From Pinguiococcus pyrenoidosus (taxonomy: Eukaryota; Sar; Pinguiophyceae; Pinguiochrysidales; Pinguiochrysidaceae), in NCBI GenBank assembly GCA_019677205.1, contig JAAMXY010001516.1:62001-126000 (forward strand): a DNA stretch of 64,000 nucleotides. Reading direction: 5' to 3'. The notes under the pieces were generated by a model that was not told where the DNA came from, did not search any database, and saw nothing but the letters and a program-made list of their open reading frames with translations. Below are positions 53,257 to 63,509 of the stretch, piece after piece; the first letter of the stretch is position 1, and the number at the start of each line of letters is the position of its first letter. A program made the translations under genes and the position numbers.

Positions 53257-54072
53257 ATGGCGTCGTGGTTCAGCAGCCTGCAAGCTCAGGCGCAGAGCCT
53301 GAGTGAAGAGATAAGCGGCCAAGTGAACCGAGTCACTACGCAAGTTGTGGAGAATCTTCAGAAGGCGCAGACGGATCTGGATTCCGAAGCCGCGCAACTA
53401 GCTGCGCAGGAGTCAAACTCAAGGCCGAAGGACGGATCAAGACTCCTCCCTTGGGAGATGGTCACCGGCGATAGCGACTCTGGCGAGGTCGTCGTGGTGC
53501 CGGGGCTCATGGAGAAGATCCTCGCGCTGAGCCTGGAGGAAGCGACGTTCGAGGCGGAGGTGCCCCAGGCCTTCTCGGAACACTTCGAGCTCATGGCCGA
53601 GATCTCCGTGATCGAGCGGCTGCTAGACCTGGACCCCAACCTGAGTGCAATGCAAGCACGCCACTCGGCCACCATGGACGAGGAGCGATTTTGGTGCGCG
53701 TACTTCTACCAGTGTGAGCAGCTCAAGATCGAGTGCCTCACGGATGCGGAGTACGAGAAGGTCCAAGGCCCCGCGGCGCCGGCCAACCCTGAGGATACGG
53801 TCTCCGGATTGCAAGGAGCAGAAGACGAGGAGGCCGCAGAGGTGGACGACGACGAGCTGGAGGCCGCCATCGAAGCGGAGCTCATGGCGGATGAGCAAGC
53901 GAGTGAGAAGATGACCAAGGCCACCTCTGGGGAAGACGACTTGTTCGAAGACGAAGACATAGAAGAGGATGCGGAGATCAGCAGCGGAGAGATCATCAAC
54001 GTGGAGGATGAGTTCGACGATGACGAGCTCGAGGCGCAGATTGCTGCCGAGCTCGGCGACGAAGATGACTGA
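53257..54072 (+). CDS. BSD-domain protein
   Basis: Unspliced frame of 271 residues, start ATG 53257 (MASWFSSLQAQAQSLSEEIS). The N-terminal amphipathic helix with Trp-Phe is typical of BSD-domain proteins of the BSDC1 kind. The central BSD domain (about residues 95-165) contains EVPQAFSEHFELMAEISVIE and the signature DEERFWCAYFYQ, with the adjacent Phe-Trp pair. The C-terminal third is acidic (DDDELEAAIEAELMADEQ, repeated in similar form as DDDELEAQIAAELGDEDD at the end). Known members act at membranes or in transcription factor IIH; the branch here is nearer the membrane-linked one, by inference. No function is firmly assigned. Confidence 0.8.
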   Translation: MASWFSSLQAQAQSLSEEISGQVNRVTTQVVENLQKAQTDLDSEAAQLAAQESNSRPKDGSRLLPWEMVTGDSDSGEVVVVPGLMEKILALSLEEATFEAEVPQAFSEHFELMAEISVIERLLDLDPNLSAMQARHSATMDEERFWCAYFYQCEQLKIECLTDAEYEKVQGPAAPANPEDTVSGLQGAEDEEAAEVDDDELEAAIEAELMADEQASEKMTKATSGEDDLFEDEDIEEDAEISSGEIINVEDEFDDDELEAQIAAELGDEDD

Positions 54073-54459
54073 TGATCCAGTGCAGGGCAGGGCAGTAGTC
54101 CGCCTTTCAAGCTCGCCCATTCAAATCTCCTTGCCGTCTCGCCCTCATCTCGAGCCTGTAGCGCTCGGTGGGAGTCGTCCGCTGCACGGATCTGCCTGGG
54201 GCGCGCCTCCTTCACCGCCAACCCGTGGTCGTAGAAGGGCGCCCTTGGCGCAGGCAGAAGTCGTTCGGCTAAGCGAGGGCCGCCCTCCCCAGTGAGCTTC
54301 AGAATGAGTACGTTGACAAATGAAAGACTACAGTTTCGTCGTCGCAGCTGCTGGGGCATATCCTTTGCTTGGGACGCGCACAATGGTTCACACCACAAGA
54401 ATCAATTCAGGCTTTGGCATGCGGTGCTTCAAACAAGGGCCTGCAATAGGCAACCCATG
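54073..54459. other. convergent spacer
   Basis: It lies between the stops of the BSD and the CS-domain gene. No features recognised. Confidence 0.55.
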
Positions 54460-55763
54460 CTAGAGCTCCCTCCCGAAGAGACTGAAGCTCTTCTTCGCGG
54501 GCTCCTTCAGCGCTTGCAGGGCCTCTTCTGTGGCCTTGGCGGAGGCTTCCTTTGCCGCTTTTCTATCCTTCAGGATCTCCTCGTCGACGAAGTCCTTCTT
54601 CTTCTTTATCGCCTCCTCGACTTCATCCTTCTTCTTCTGCATCTCCTCGTCGATCTCCTTCGTCTTGGCGTTGAGCTCGCTGTCAAGATCTTTCACCAGC
54701 CTCTTCCGCCGACTGTTGATGTCCCTCAACTTCTTCTTGAGCTCCTTCTCGTGCTTCTTCCTGATCTTCTGCTCCTCTTCGTCGATCTCGGCCTCGCCCG
54801 CGTCGCCATCGCTTCCCGCCTCTTCTTCCTTGCCATCGCCCTTCTCCTCTTCCTCCTTGGGCTTGGCCGCGGCTTTCGGAACCTTGCCGTCTTTTCTATC
54901 CTGGAGCTCCTGGAAGTGAGCCTTTGACTGCTTCTGGGACTCCATCCACGCCTTCTCCTCCTCCTCTTCCATGGCCTCGAGCTCGTCATCGTACTGATCC
55001 TGCATGGTCCACCAGAGGTGCATGTTCTGCGGCCGCTTGGCGGACGACAGCAGGCGGTCCCACTTCTTCCGCATCTTCTTCACTAGGGTGAAGGAGCACC
55101 TGCCGACGGATCCCAGCTGCCAGGACGACGACTCGGGGACGATGGGAAGCAGGAGCGACAGATCCAGCTCGAAGTGCTTGGAGTTCTTCTCCGCATACAG
55201 ATACACCCCCTAGAAAGTGTTTTTTTTTGTGTCGAGCACATGAGTCACAGGTGAGCTACGTGCTGCCGTGGCGTGAGCTACGCGCTGCCGCGGCGACAGT
55301 CTGCTACCTTCTCCGTGATGGTGACGTTCTGCACTTTGACGTCGAGAGTAGCCGGAGCGTCCAACTTATGGGCAAACTTGACATTCAAAAAGACCTCGTT
55401 CGGCGACTGTGCCCACTCGAAAGCAGGGTTGACCACCTGAGTGGTCTTCGCCCCCTCGATGGCGGTCTTGAGGCTGCCCAGCTGCTTCTTGAGCGTGCGC
55501 GACGCCAAATTGTACTCCGCCTCCAGGTCGTGGACTCCCTGTGCCGTCCCGAGCTCCACCACCGTCAGGCTGCAGTCCCACCAGCTGCGCTGCATCGTCG
55601 CCCGCAGGTGCTTGCCCTTCAGCTTGGGAGCGTTTTGCACCAATTCCTTGCACTGCGTCTCGTCCGTTTCCGGCGACGACAGGGCCGTCAGCAGCGCGTC
55701 GTCCACCGCGCGGCACTGGGCGAGCAGCAGAGCAAGGAAACCGACAACGGCCGTGCGGACCAT
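54460..55763 (-). CDS. secretory-pathway CS-domain (p23/HSP20-fold) protein
   Basis: Reverse exons 55763-55308 and 55209-54460 join in phase to 401 residues. A signal peptide (MVRTAVVGFLALLLAQCRAV) is followed by a helical region. The CS domain starts with NPAFEWAQSPNEVFLNVKFA, continues across the intron (VQNVTITEKGVYLYAEKNSK), and ends with GRCSFTLVKKMRKKWDRLL, the usual 'v..tl.K......W..L' end. The rest is a long charged region of Lys/Glu coils (residues about 220-390). The last residues are FGREL; this only faintly resembles an ER-retrieval tetrapeptide. CS domains bind HSP90-type chaperones; together with a signal peptide, action in the ER lumen next to GRP94 is possible, by inference. 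A T-rich tract precedes the intron acceptor. Confidence 0.8.
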
Positions 55764-56034
55764 GGTGCCCAGGCGCAGATGGAGAGAGGCAGACGCGTCG
55801 GGAAGAGCTGTCGCCGCCAGATTCGATCGACGCGTGGCGCGACGGAGACAGATAGAGCGATTCCCCTTGCTGAACCTCTATCAGACCCAAATAGATACCC
55901 ACTTGTGACGGATGGACGATAGAATCTCTCGATAAAGGACCGTTCTATGGTTGCTTTGAGAAACCAAAAACTCTGATCTAGCGACAGGATGGTTGCGTCG
56001 CTGAGGAAAGAGCGGAGATCGTCGGGCACAGAGG
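55764..56034. promoter_or_regulatory. short divergent promoter spacer
   Basis: 271 bases separate the starts of the CS-domain gene (reverse) and the fusion gene (forward), so a shared bidirectional promoter is likely. Confidence 0.45.
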
Positions 56035-58905
56035 ATGAGTCGGGCGTACGAGGAAACGTTTGGTGCTCTCGGCACTCTGAAAGTGCAGCAGTTTACCGCG
56101 GAAAGATTTCTGGAGGCCACGAAGACCGGCACAGAAGAGGATCACACAGGTGTACTTCGCAAGCGATTCGTCCCAACGACCTCCTCCCGTGTCTCTCTGA
56201 AAGCATCCGTTGCATAGGAAAGCGCTGTTATGGCGGCGTCACAGTGTTGTGCGAGATTCTGGGCGAGAGTCCGCACCTGCGACAAGTGCTTCACCACTGC
56301 GCGGCTGTAGAATTGGGCTGCGGAGTCGGTCTTCTCGGCCTCGGTAAGAGTGCCTGAAACAAAAGTGCCCAAAAGCAACGCAATGCAGATATCTTGAGAA
56401 CCCCTTTGTCATGTGATGCTGAGTAGCGCTCCAGCGATGTGGAGTTGACCAACTGTTCTTGACGGACGGCGAAGCAAGCACGGTGGAATGGGCCATGGCA
56501 AACCTGAAAGACGCCGCAGCGGGTGCAGTCTGCATGCCGTTGGAGTGGACGGACAAAGGGCAGCTGCGGCGACTGCTTGAAAGGCTACAGGCCGACTCGG
56601 GAAAAGTGGCGTTTGATGTCGTGGTGGGCACTGATCTACTATACTACCGCACGGATGTGGGAGCGCTTCTGGAATGTGCGGCGGAGCTGCTGTTTGGTGA
56701 GGATGATCACGAGCGAGGGCCCGGCGAGCGGCCCAAGATCGGCATCTTTCTCCAGCAGTTTCGCGTGCATTCGCAACCAGAAGACTTTGTCAAGGCCGCA
56801 CGGCAGCAGTGTCTCCGCCTCGTGGCCATTCCCCTCGCAAAGCTGATACAGACAGATGGTCGGGCCCTGCAGCTCTCCGATCTCATTCTCGCGATCCCGG
56901 CTTCCTACTTTGATCAGGATGGCGTCTTGTCAGCATCCGAGGAAGGGCGGCGGAGCTCGTCGTCGTGGCAAGGGCTGAGAGACCTGGTCCAGATGGGTGC
57001 TCCATTCGACCCCACCAAAGCCTTCGACGACTCGGAAGAGGAAGACGAGGAGGCCGACGACGACAGCGTCGAAAGCTCTGCGGAGGGGCTACCCGACGTG
57101 GCCGCATTGCTGCAGCTTCTCGACGACAATCGCGGCGATACTGCCGAGGACGTAGACGCCGACGTCGTCGTGGTCGGAGCCGGGCTCGCGGGACTTGGCT
57201 GCGCAAGGGAGCTCGCGCGGAAGCAGTACCGCGTGCTCATCCTGGAAGCCAAGGAGCGGCCTGGAGGTCGAGTTTGCCCATGCGCTCCTCCAGCGTCCGC
57301 TTCGTCCGCCTCGCGTGCTGGAGAAGAGCGCGATGGCTTCGAGTTCGACGCGGGAGCAGCGTGGATTCACGGAACGGAAGGCAACCCAATCGCCGAGATG
57401 CTAAGGGAAAGAGGCACTCGGCTGGTGGAGACTAGCGCTGCGAATCCTTGGATGCATCCCCAATTCATGCGAGGAAATGTGCTGATCTATGACAGCGCTG
57501 CCGTGGAATCCATGCTGGCGACAGATGCGGAGAAGCGCGAGGCGGAGGCTCTCTTCCGATCGTTGGCGAAACAAGCCAGCAGCCTAGCCCCGCCGCCAGC
57601 CTCATTTGGCGACGCCTTTTGGACGGTCTTTGACAAGGGCGATCATCAAGATTGCTGCTCTAGACGTCAGGTACCAAAATCCGTCGGACGATTGGCATCC
57701 TCAGGCCTGTTGCCAACCACTGCTTCTGCTCATCTCCCAGCTGGCCCTGTTGGCTTGGAACATCCAGCTTGCAAGCCTCTGGTTCGGACGAGATCTGTTC
57801 TCAATGGCGCCAGACACCTTTGCGTCCTGCTTTTTGGACGACTCCCCCCTCGAGGCTCCTACCGCTTCTACAGCTACAGCGCGGCCGAAGCTCGATCTGT
57901 TTGGCGACTATCGCGGACCGCACTGCAAACCCGTCGGGGGCATGCGAGGTGTCGTTGATGCTTTGGTTGGAGACGTAGTCGCCGCTGGAGGCGCAATACA
58001 ACAGGAGACTGTGGTGTCTGCAATCACAAGCGAAGAAGGAAGCGAAGCGTCTGTAGTCGAAGTGGCCACGTCAACAGGGAAGTTCAGATGCAAGGCCTGT
58101 GTCCTAACATCAAGTGTAGCAACCTACGTGGACTCCAAGCAGCAACGAAGAGGTGAAGGGGGTCTCTCGACCACATCGCACACAATCAGCACCACTCCAG
58201 ACTTACCGAAAGAGACCCAGCGAATCGTGCTCGGGAAGTACGAGAAGCTCTTCATGAGGTTTGAGGAGCACGAGGGGCTTTCCCGTTTGACTGCGGGGCT
58301 TCCTTTTCTTGGTCTCATTGATCAGCAACGAGCTTGCGAGCGCCTCCTTCGAAGAGGGCCGGTCGCTCCACATCATCCCGAATCCGTGAATCCTTGCATG
58401 CTCTTCGAGGTGTACGGGGACGACGCCATGATTGCTAGTTTGGTGGGAGAGGACGCCGAAGTCGCTCTGACTCTCGGGGCGGAGGCGCTCGGAGACTACT
58501 TAGCGAAGCATCTGAACGCCGCCGTGCAGCACTTGCATCCAAACAAGGCTCGGGCATTGCCACCGCCGCTGACGACCTTTCTGACGTCTTGGAGCACCGA
58601 CCGATTCTGCGGTGGAAGCTATTCGGACGTTGCGACGGGTGAGTGCTACCTTGCCTCCGCGTTGAAACCTTCATCCTAGGCCATTATTCAGCGTCAGGAC
58701 GTCTAACAAGTCGTGCCTGTTGACAGATGTCGCAGCTGAGGAGATTGAAGACCTGCTTCGCGCGTGCCGGAGAGGAGCTGGGGCCGTCTTCCTCGCGGGG
58801 GAAGCCTTGCATCCCGAGTACATGGGCTCCGTGCATGGTGCCTTCGAGACGGGCTTGCTGGCGGCAGCGGATGTGGTTCAGTTTCTTGGGGAGGATGCTG
58901 GATAA
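56035..58905 (+). CDS. fusion: METTL21-type methyltransferase + flavin amine oxidase
   Basis: Exons 56035-56149, 56218-56343, 56427-57670, 57768-58638 and 58727-58905 give 844 residues, and every junction keeps phase. Residues 1-220 are a class I methyltransferase: CAAVELGCGVGLLGLALQ (motif I), LFLTDG and VVVGTDLLYY, the DxxY-like signature. An acidic linker (SEEEDEEADDDSVESS) follows. Residues about 375 onward are an amine oxidase of the PAO/LSD1 type: FAD motif VVVVGAGLAGLGCARELA with LEAKERPGGRV, then DAGAAWIHGTEGNP and GGMRGVVDAL. The C-terminal FAD region is GAVFLAGEALHPEYMGSVHG. Exon 3 alone holds both the end of the methyltransferase and the FAD motif, so the fusion does not depend on a splice guess. 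Writer and eraser activities in one chain are possible; the substrate is unknown. Confidence 0.86.
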
Positions 58906-59045
58906 CAACCTATCGTCCTTGCTCCACACTTAAATCGTGAATGGTAGTCTCAGTTCCCTCTTCTATTTGCTCTTGCATACTCTATTGTAGCCGCTCTCCG
59001 CGTCGGGCGCGATGTCCGGCATCCAGAAATCACTACCAACTTTCA

Positions 59046-60692
59046 CTACCATGTCGGCAATCTTCGAAAGGTGTTGATCAGCCAGGGCACGTCTTTTCGT
59101 CCACAGATATTTGCTGTCCCCACCTTTTGGCAGAAGAGCTGCTTGGCGAAGTCGAAGAGTTCCACGTCGTATCTGTGGACGCTCTTCATCTGTCTATGAA
59201 TGCTCGAGGAGCTGTCCCTGATCATGCCCATGTACCGATCCTTCGCCGCCCTGTCGTGGTTGTGGTTGATACCTGCGCAGCAATTGGCAGGCAGGCTTAG
59301 CATGTCATCCCATCAGAGACGCGCGGCGCGTCTCCCGGCATGCCAAGTGGGTCTGCAGCGTAGCCCCTCCCAAGCAGAGACAGTCTCCCGCAGAGCGCGG
59401 AGCGACGTACTTATCGGCTGTGATCGAACTTTCTGAAAGTCGATCGGGTGCGGCCGGGTGCCCGCGATGAAGTGAATCGCGAGCACCGTTGCGCCGTAGG
59501 CCTCCTGGATGCCCACGAGGTCGAACTTGCGGAAGTTCTCCTTGGCGACCTGCAGAAACGAGGCGTTCATCTCGAGATCCGACTTGTACGGGAACTTGTT
59601 CGCTCCTGCCATGCGCGTGTAGATGTTCTGGTACTCCGGCGCCTCGATGTACTGCTCGAAGCTCCAGCGCGTAAAGTTTCTCTCTTTCTGCGTCATCCCG
59701 TTGCGGTCAGGGCAGGCGTTGTAAGAGCGGAGAGGTACCAGCGCTGTGACTCCCTCGTCATTCCCGTCGCACCTGACAGTGCCTGAGACGACCGCTCGGG
59801 CAGAATGCCGGGTTGACCTGGAAGCAGTCCTCGTTGGGGTTGTGGCACCTGCGCCACACGCTTAGGCGTCCGGGGTCCTTTTCTTTCCTCCTTGCGTTCA
59901 GCAAAACAAGCGGTCCAAGGCCACCGATCCCTACCTATAAAAGAAGCCGGACACGGATCTCGCCAGCGGCTCCCGAACAAGCGTGAGATGAAAGTCGTAC
60001 TTCTCCTTGTCCAGCGCCTTCCAATGCGAAGATGCTGCTGAGCTTCAATCCTTCTCGGGCCTTGGTGCGAAGGGACGCTCAAACTACCTTCATGTCGGGG
60101 ACGTGGCCCGTGCAGCCGCGAAGGCACTTGCAAGATCTGGCGCTGTGAGATGCGAAACCTGAGAACCAAGAGCTCTGGAACCTTTTCCCGACGGCGCGCC
60201 CACCTCCACACGTCGCACATTCCCGGGTTGCAGCAGTCCACGGTGGCGTTGCCCTGGTTCAGTTCGCACATCACCCGTCTACCATATCCGGCCGAGTTGT
60301 CAGACACTGAGGAGCGCTGACAAGCCTGCGGCTGCAGCACAGTAGTCGCACCTCACGACGGAGCTGAAAGCGGTGCCACCGCATTTCGGAACGTGCATCA
60401 TACTCGCATGCACGCGATAGGGGAACTTCTTGTCAATGGGTGCGTTCGGGTCGTACTCCGGCAGGAAGGGCTCCCTGGTGACGCGAAGAACGGGCTTTTG
60501 CAGCTTGGGCTTTGGCGTGTCCCGACGCGGAACTAGGCGACTTAGCATGAACGACGCCACGCCGAGGTACGCAGCGACCAGCAGCAGCAGCACGCAGCTG
60601 CGGCCGGAGCGACTCTCGATGGTCTTCGGCTGAAGCGAGCGCTTCGAAGCGGCAAACGCCTTCCGCGTCGCTCTCCGTGCCACCACCGCCAT
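59046..60692 (-). CDS. Golgi type II carbohydrate sulfotransferase-like protein
   Basis: Reverse gene with about seven exons. It starts at ATG 60692 (MAVVARRATRKAF), with a signal anchor SCVLLLLVAAYLGVASFMLS. The PAPS 5'-phosphosulfate loop is MMHVPKCGGTAFSSV, the HVPK.GGT motif of family 2 sulfotransferases. A Cys-rich part (VDCCNPGMCDVWSARSCKC) follows. The 3'-phosphate motif is DFHLTLVREPLARSVSGFFY. Later exons read RNFTRWSFEQYIEAPEYQNI and YDVELFDFAKQLFCQK. The junction between about 60090 and 60030 does not resolve in phase by eye, so one intron boundary is uncertain; one intron is only 40 bases. It should sulfate glycans in the Golgi lumen. It converges with the fusion gene; stops are 140 bases apart. 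Confidence 0.78.
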
Positions 60693-61355
60693 GGGCGGCG
60701 CACCTGTGCTCTTCTCCGCCCTTTGGCCCCCGATCTTGCCGCTGTGGTGGGCACTCCTGTGGCCTGCGCCGTGCGGCGTTGGACGGCGCGAACCGTTTCG
60801 ACGTTGTCCGCAGCCCACTTCGTAATGGACTTCGCCGACGGCCGTCGCCAGCGCGCACCTGCGGGCGCCCGCTAGAATACCGGGCTGCGAGGACCCAGGC
60901 CAAAGACCCGACGGCGCGGACGCGAGGAGAGCAGAAGGCGATCCCGAGACAAAGCTTCCGAGACCTCTGGTCCGCACCTCCCGGGCGCCCCGATCCGATC
61001 TGCTTTTTCGATATGGAGGAGCGGATGTGATAGTCCCGGTGGGTGTGCAAAGTGTGCATCTGTCCCCAGGCGCTGGATCGTTGGCGCCTCCGGAGTTTTC
61101 GCGCGCTTTTTTGCGTTGGAATCGCATAGAGATGCTCTTTCCGCAGGCCAAAGCGTCATTCTTCTTTGGGTGTACCAAGCTGTGACAGCTCCAGACGCGG
61201 CGGATGGGAAGATGGGTGTAGGATAACGCGCCCATTGCGGCAGAAAGGCCTTGATCGGGCGGCTTTGCGGCGCGTGCGCAGCAGCCCTTTCTTGGGTTGT
61301 CATTCATCTTTGACAGGGACTTTGGGACGAAGACCTAAGGAGAAGTCAGGAGCAA
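60693..61355. promoter_or_regulatory. divergent spacer between sulfotransferase and EGF gene
   Basis: The reverse frame stays open up to 61307, so a longer N-terminus is possible, but no targeting signal appears there. No AT-rich trough, unlike other divergent spacers. Confidence 0.4.
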
Positions 61356-62359
61356 ATGAAGGGTCCTGAACTTCTTGCGTTGATCCCGGCGTTGCTGGTG
61401 CGGCAAGCTCGGGCCCAAACGTACTCGGTGATCACGTCGTCCATTCTTTTCTCGCCTTCGGACGTGCAGACGCCCGTGGCGATGCAGATCGATCTTGAGT
61501 TTGCTTTTGCCATCAGCGCCGGGGCGAATTCGCAGATCATACTCGCTTTGCCGCGCATGACGAGCGGGGACGGAGACGGTGTCCCAGGTGCGCTTCTGCC
61601 CGTCGCAGAGATCTGGAGGCAGGGAGTGTCGGCCCTGCGTCACGTGTGTGCTTTCGCCACCGCAGGAACCCCGCCATCGCCCATCCAGATGACACACACG
61701 ACGTACTTCACGCCTACGTGGACCGAAGGCACCTACACCTACAGCGATCCTTTTCCGGAGACGGTGCTCACCTTGGTGGTCGATCGAGCGATTCCGGCAA
61801 GTCACTCGGCCTATCCCTAAAGGCCCGCAGCGCAGAAAAGCTTTCTGCGCTCGCTCTAAGTGGAGCAATTCTCTCTTCTCGTTAGGCTGATCAAGCGCTG
61901 CGTATCATCATTGATGACGACAACGGTTTCATGTTCCACTGTGGCGTAGCCGAGGACCAAGACATCAAGTTGACCGTGAGGGACCACAGCCTTGGCGTGC
62001 TTGTCAGCGACGCCACGGTGATTCATCCGGCGATTGGCTTCGCGTGTACGGCCCTTGGTAAAGGATAGAGGTGCGAGTACACTAGCGATGGGAACGTCCT
62101 GTTTGACTTCTGCGTCTACTTCCTAGGCGACTGCTTCTCTCGAGGCACGTGCGATGCTTGCAGGAACAGGTGTCTCTGCAGCGACGGATGGGGCTCTAGC
62201 TCGGATACGTTCGATCAGTACCTCTTTCCTGACTGCTCGGAGCGAGTCTGTCCAAAAGGAAGGGCCTGGGGCGACGTGCCCACCAGCTCCAATGTAAGTT
62301 TTGGCTTCGCAACGAGCCCGTGCTGCGACTGCCTCGCCGCAAGACTCTCCGCATTCATG

Positions 62360-62419
<60 letters not shown>

Positions 62420-63410
62420 TCTTTTTCTCTCTCTGCCGTGGTCTGTTTTCCAAGACTGCGCATGCTGAGGTCGAGTGCAGCAATCGCGGTCTGTGCAATC
62501 GGGGATCCGGATTGTGCACCTGCTTCGCGGGCTTTGAAGGCGAGGCGTGCGAGCGTCGAAGCTGTCCCAACGACTGCTCCGGCCACGGCAGGTGCGGACT
62601 GGACGGCTGTCACGCACCAGCTGGGGTGCGGCCGCGCTCACAACGGCCGTCAACGTAGGTGTCTGACAATGGCAGAACTCGCGACGCAGCCGTCTGCGCT
62701 TCCTCTGTCGTCTGGGACAACTACCTACGGCACCGCGTCCAACCAAGGTTCGCTTCCACACCGACCCCGCTCGCCTTTCGTAGTTCTCTTTCTGCCTTTC
62801 AATGCGTTCTGAGAACTCCTCGACCCTTTCTGCGTGCTCCAGCGACAACCGCTTGGGACGCCCGCTTGAGTTCAGCGTGCTTGTGCGATTCAAGTTGGCC
62901 GGTGGGCCTCGCCGCATCGCAGCGCCAGGTGTGTATCAGATATGGCGCGTCCTTCGCGCCCAAGTTCTGATTCGAGCCTGCGTCTCGTTCCTCAGGAGCC
63001 AGAATGGTTTGGGCCGGACTGCAGCCTCCGCCACTGCCCGTCAGGAGACGATCCAATGACGGAAGCGAACGAGGAGGATTGTGGCGGCGTCGCACCGGCG
63101 GGAGGTACGGCCGTGACCCTAGAAAGAGCCACTGCGTCCCTCGTATATCGATCAAACTGATGAAGTTGGCATCATGGTGTCTGTCGTAGGCAGCGTGACT
63201 GGTGCGAGTGGCGCCGTGGGAAACTTGTGCCAAGTCGATTGCTCCAACAGGTAGGAACCCCTGGCTCCGAAACCTCGCGTCGCCACGAATGCATTCATGG
63301 TGGGATCTTGAAGGGGACTCTGTGATCACATGCTCGGAAAGTGTGATTGCTTCGAGGGTTTCGTCGGTGAGAATTGCGGGTATCAGCTGTTTGCCTACAA
63401 CACCAAGTGA
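61356..63410 (+). CDS. secreted EGF-repeat protein (10 exons)
   Basis: Exons 61356-61587, 61666-61796, 61886-62057, 62127-62293, 62455-62591, 62659-62747, 62843-62928, 62996-63104, 63190-63250 and 63314-63410 keep phase throughout; 426 residues. Intron 2 has a GC donor (ccg|gcaagt). The signal peptide is [20 protein letters not shown]. Domains: a beta-rich N-part (about 1-175), then Cys-rich units [28 protein letters not shown] and [20 protein letters not shown]. Next come [38 protein letters not shown] and [20 protein letters not shown]. This order ([33 protein letters not shown]) is a layout I recall from large algal extracellular EGF families. The role (cell surface, adhesion) is inferred. 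Confidence 0.88.
62363..62434. repeat. CT microsatellite in intron 4 of the EGF gene
   Basis: About 22 CT units, then imperfect CT/T tract; it lies in the intron 62294-62454 and doubles as a long polypyrimidine tract before the acceptor ccaag. Confidence 0.92.
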
Positions 63411-63509
63411 GGACACCGACCAGAACAGATGCAGAGCAGGGCAGGGCAGTCTTGCCCGTGCGCCAAATCATGGTTTGCTTTCCAGTGCGGCACGAGCTGA
63501 CGAAGTCAT

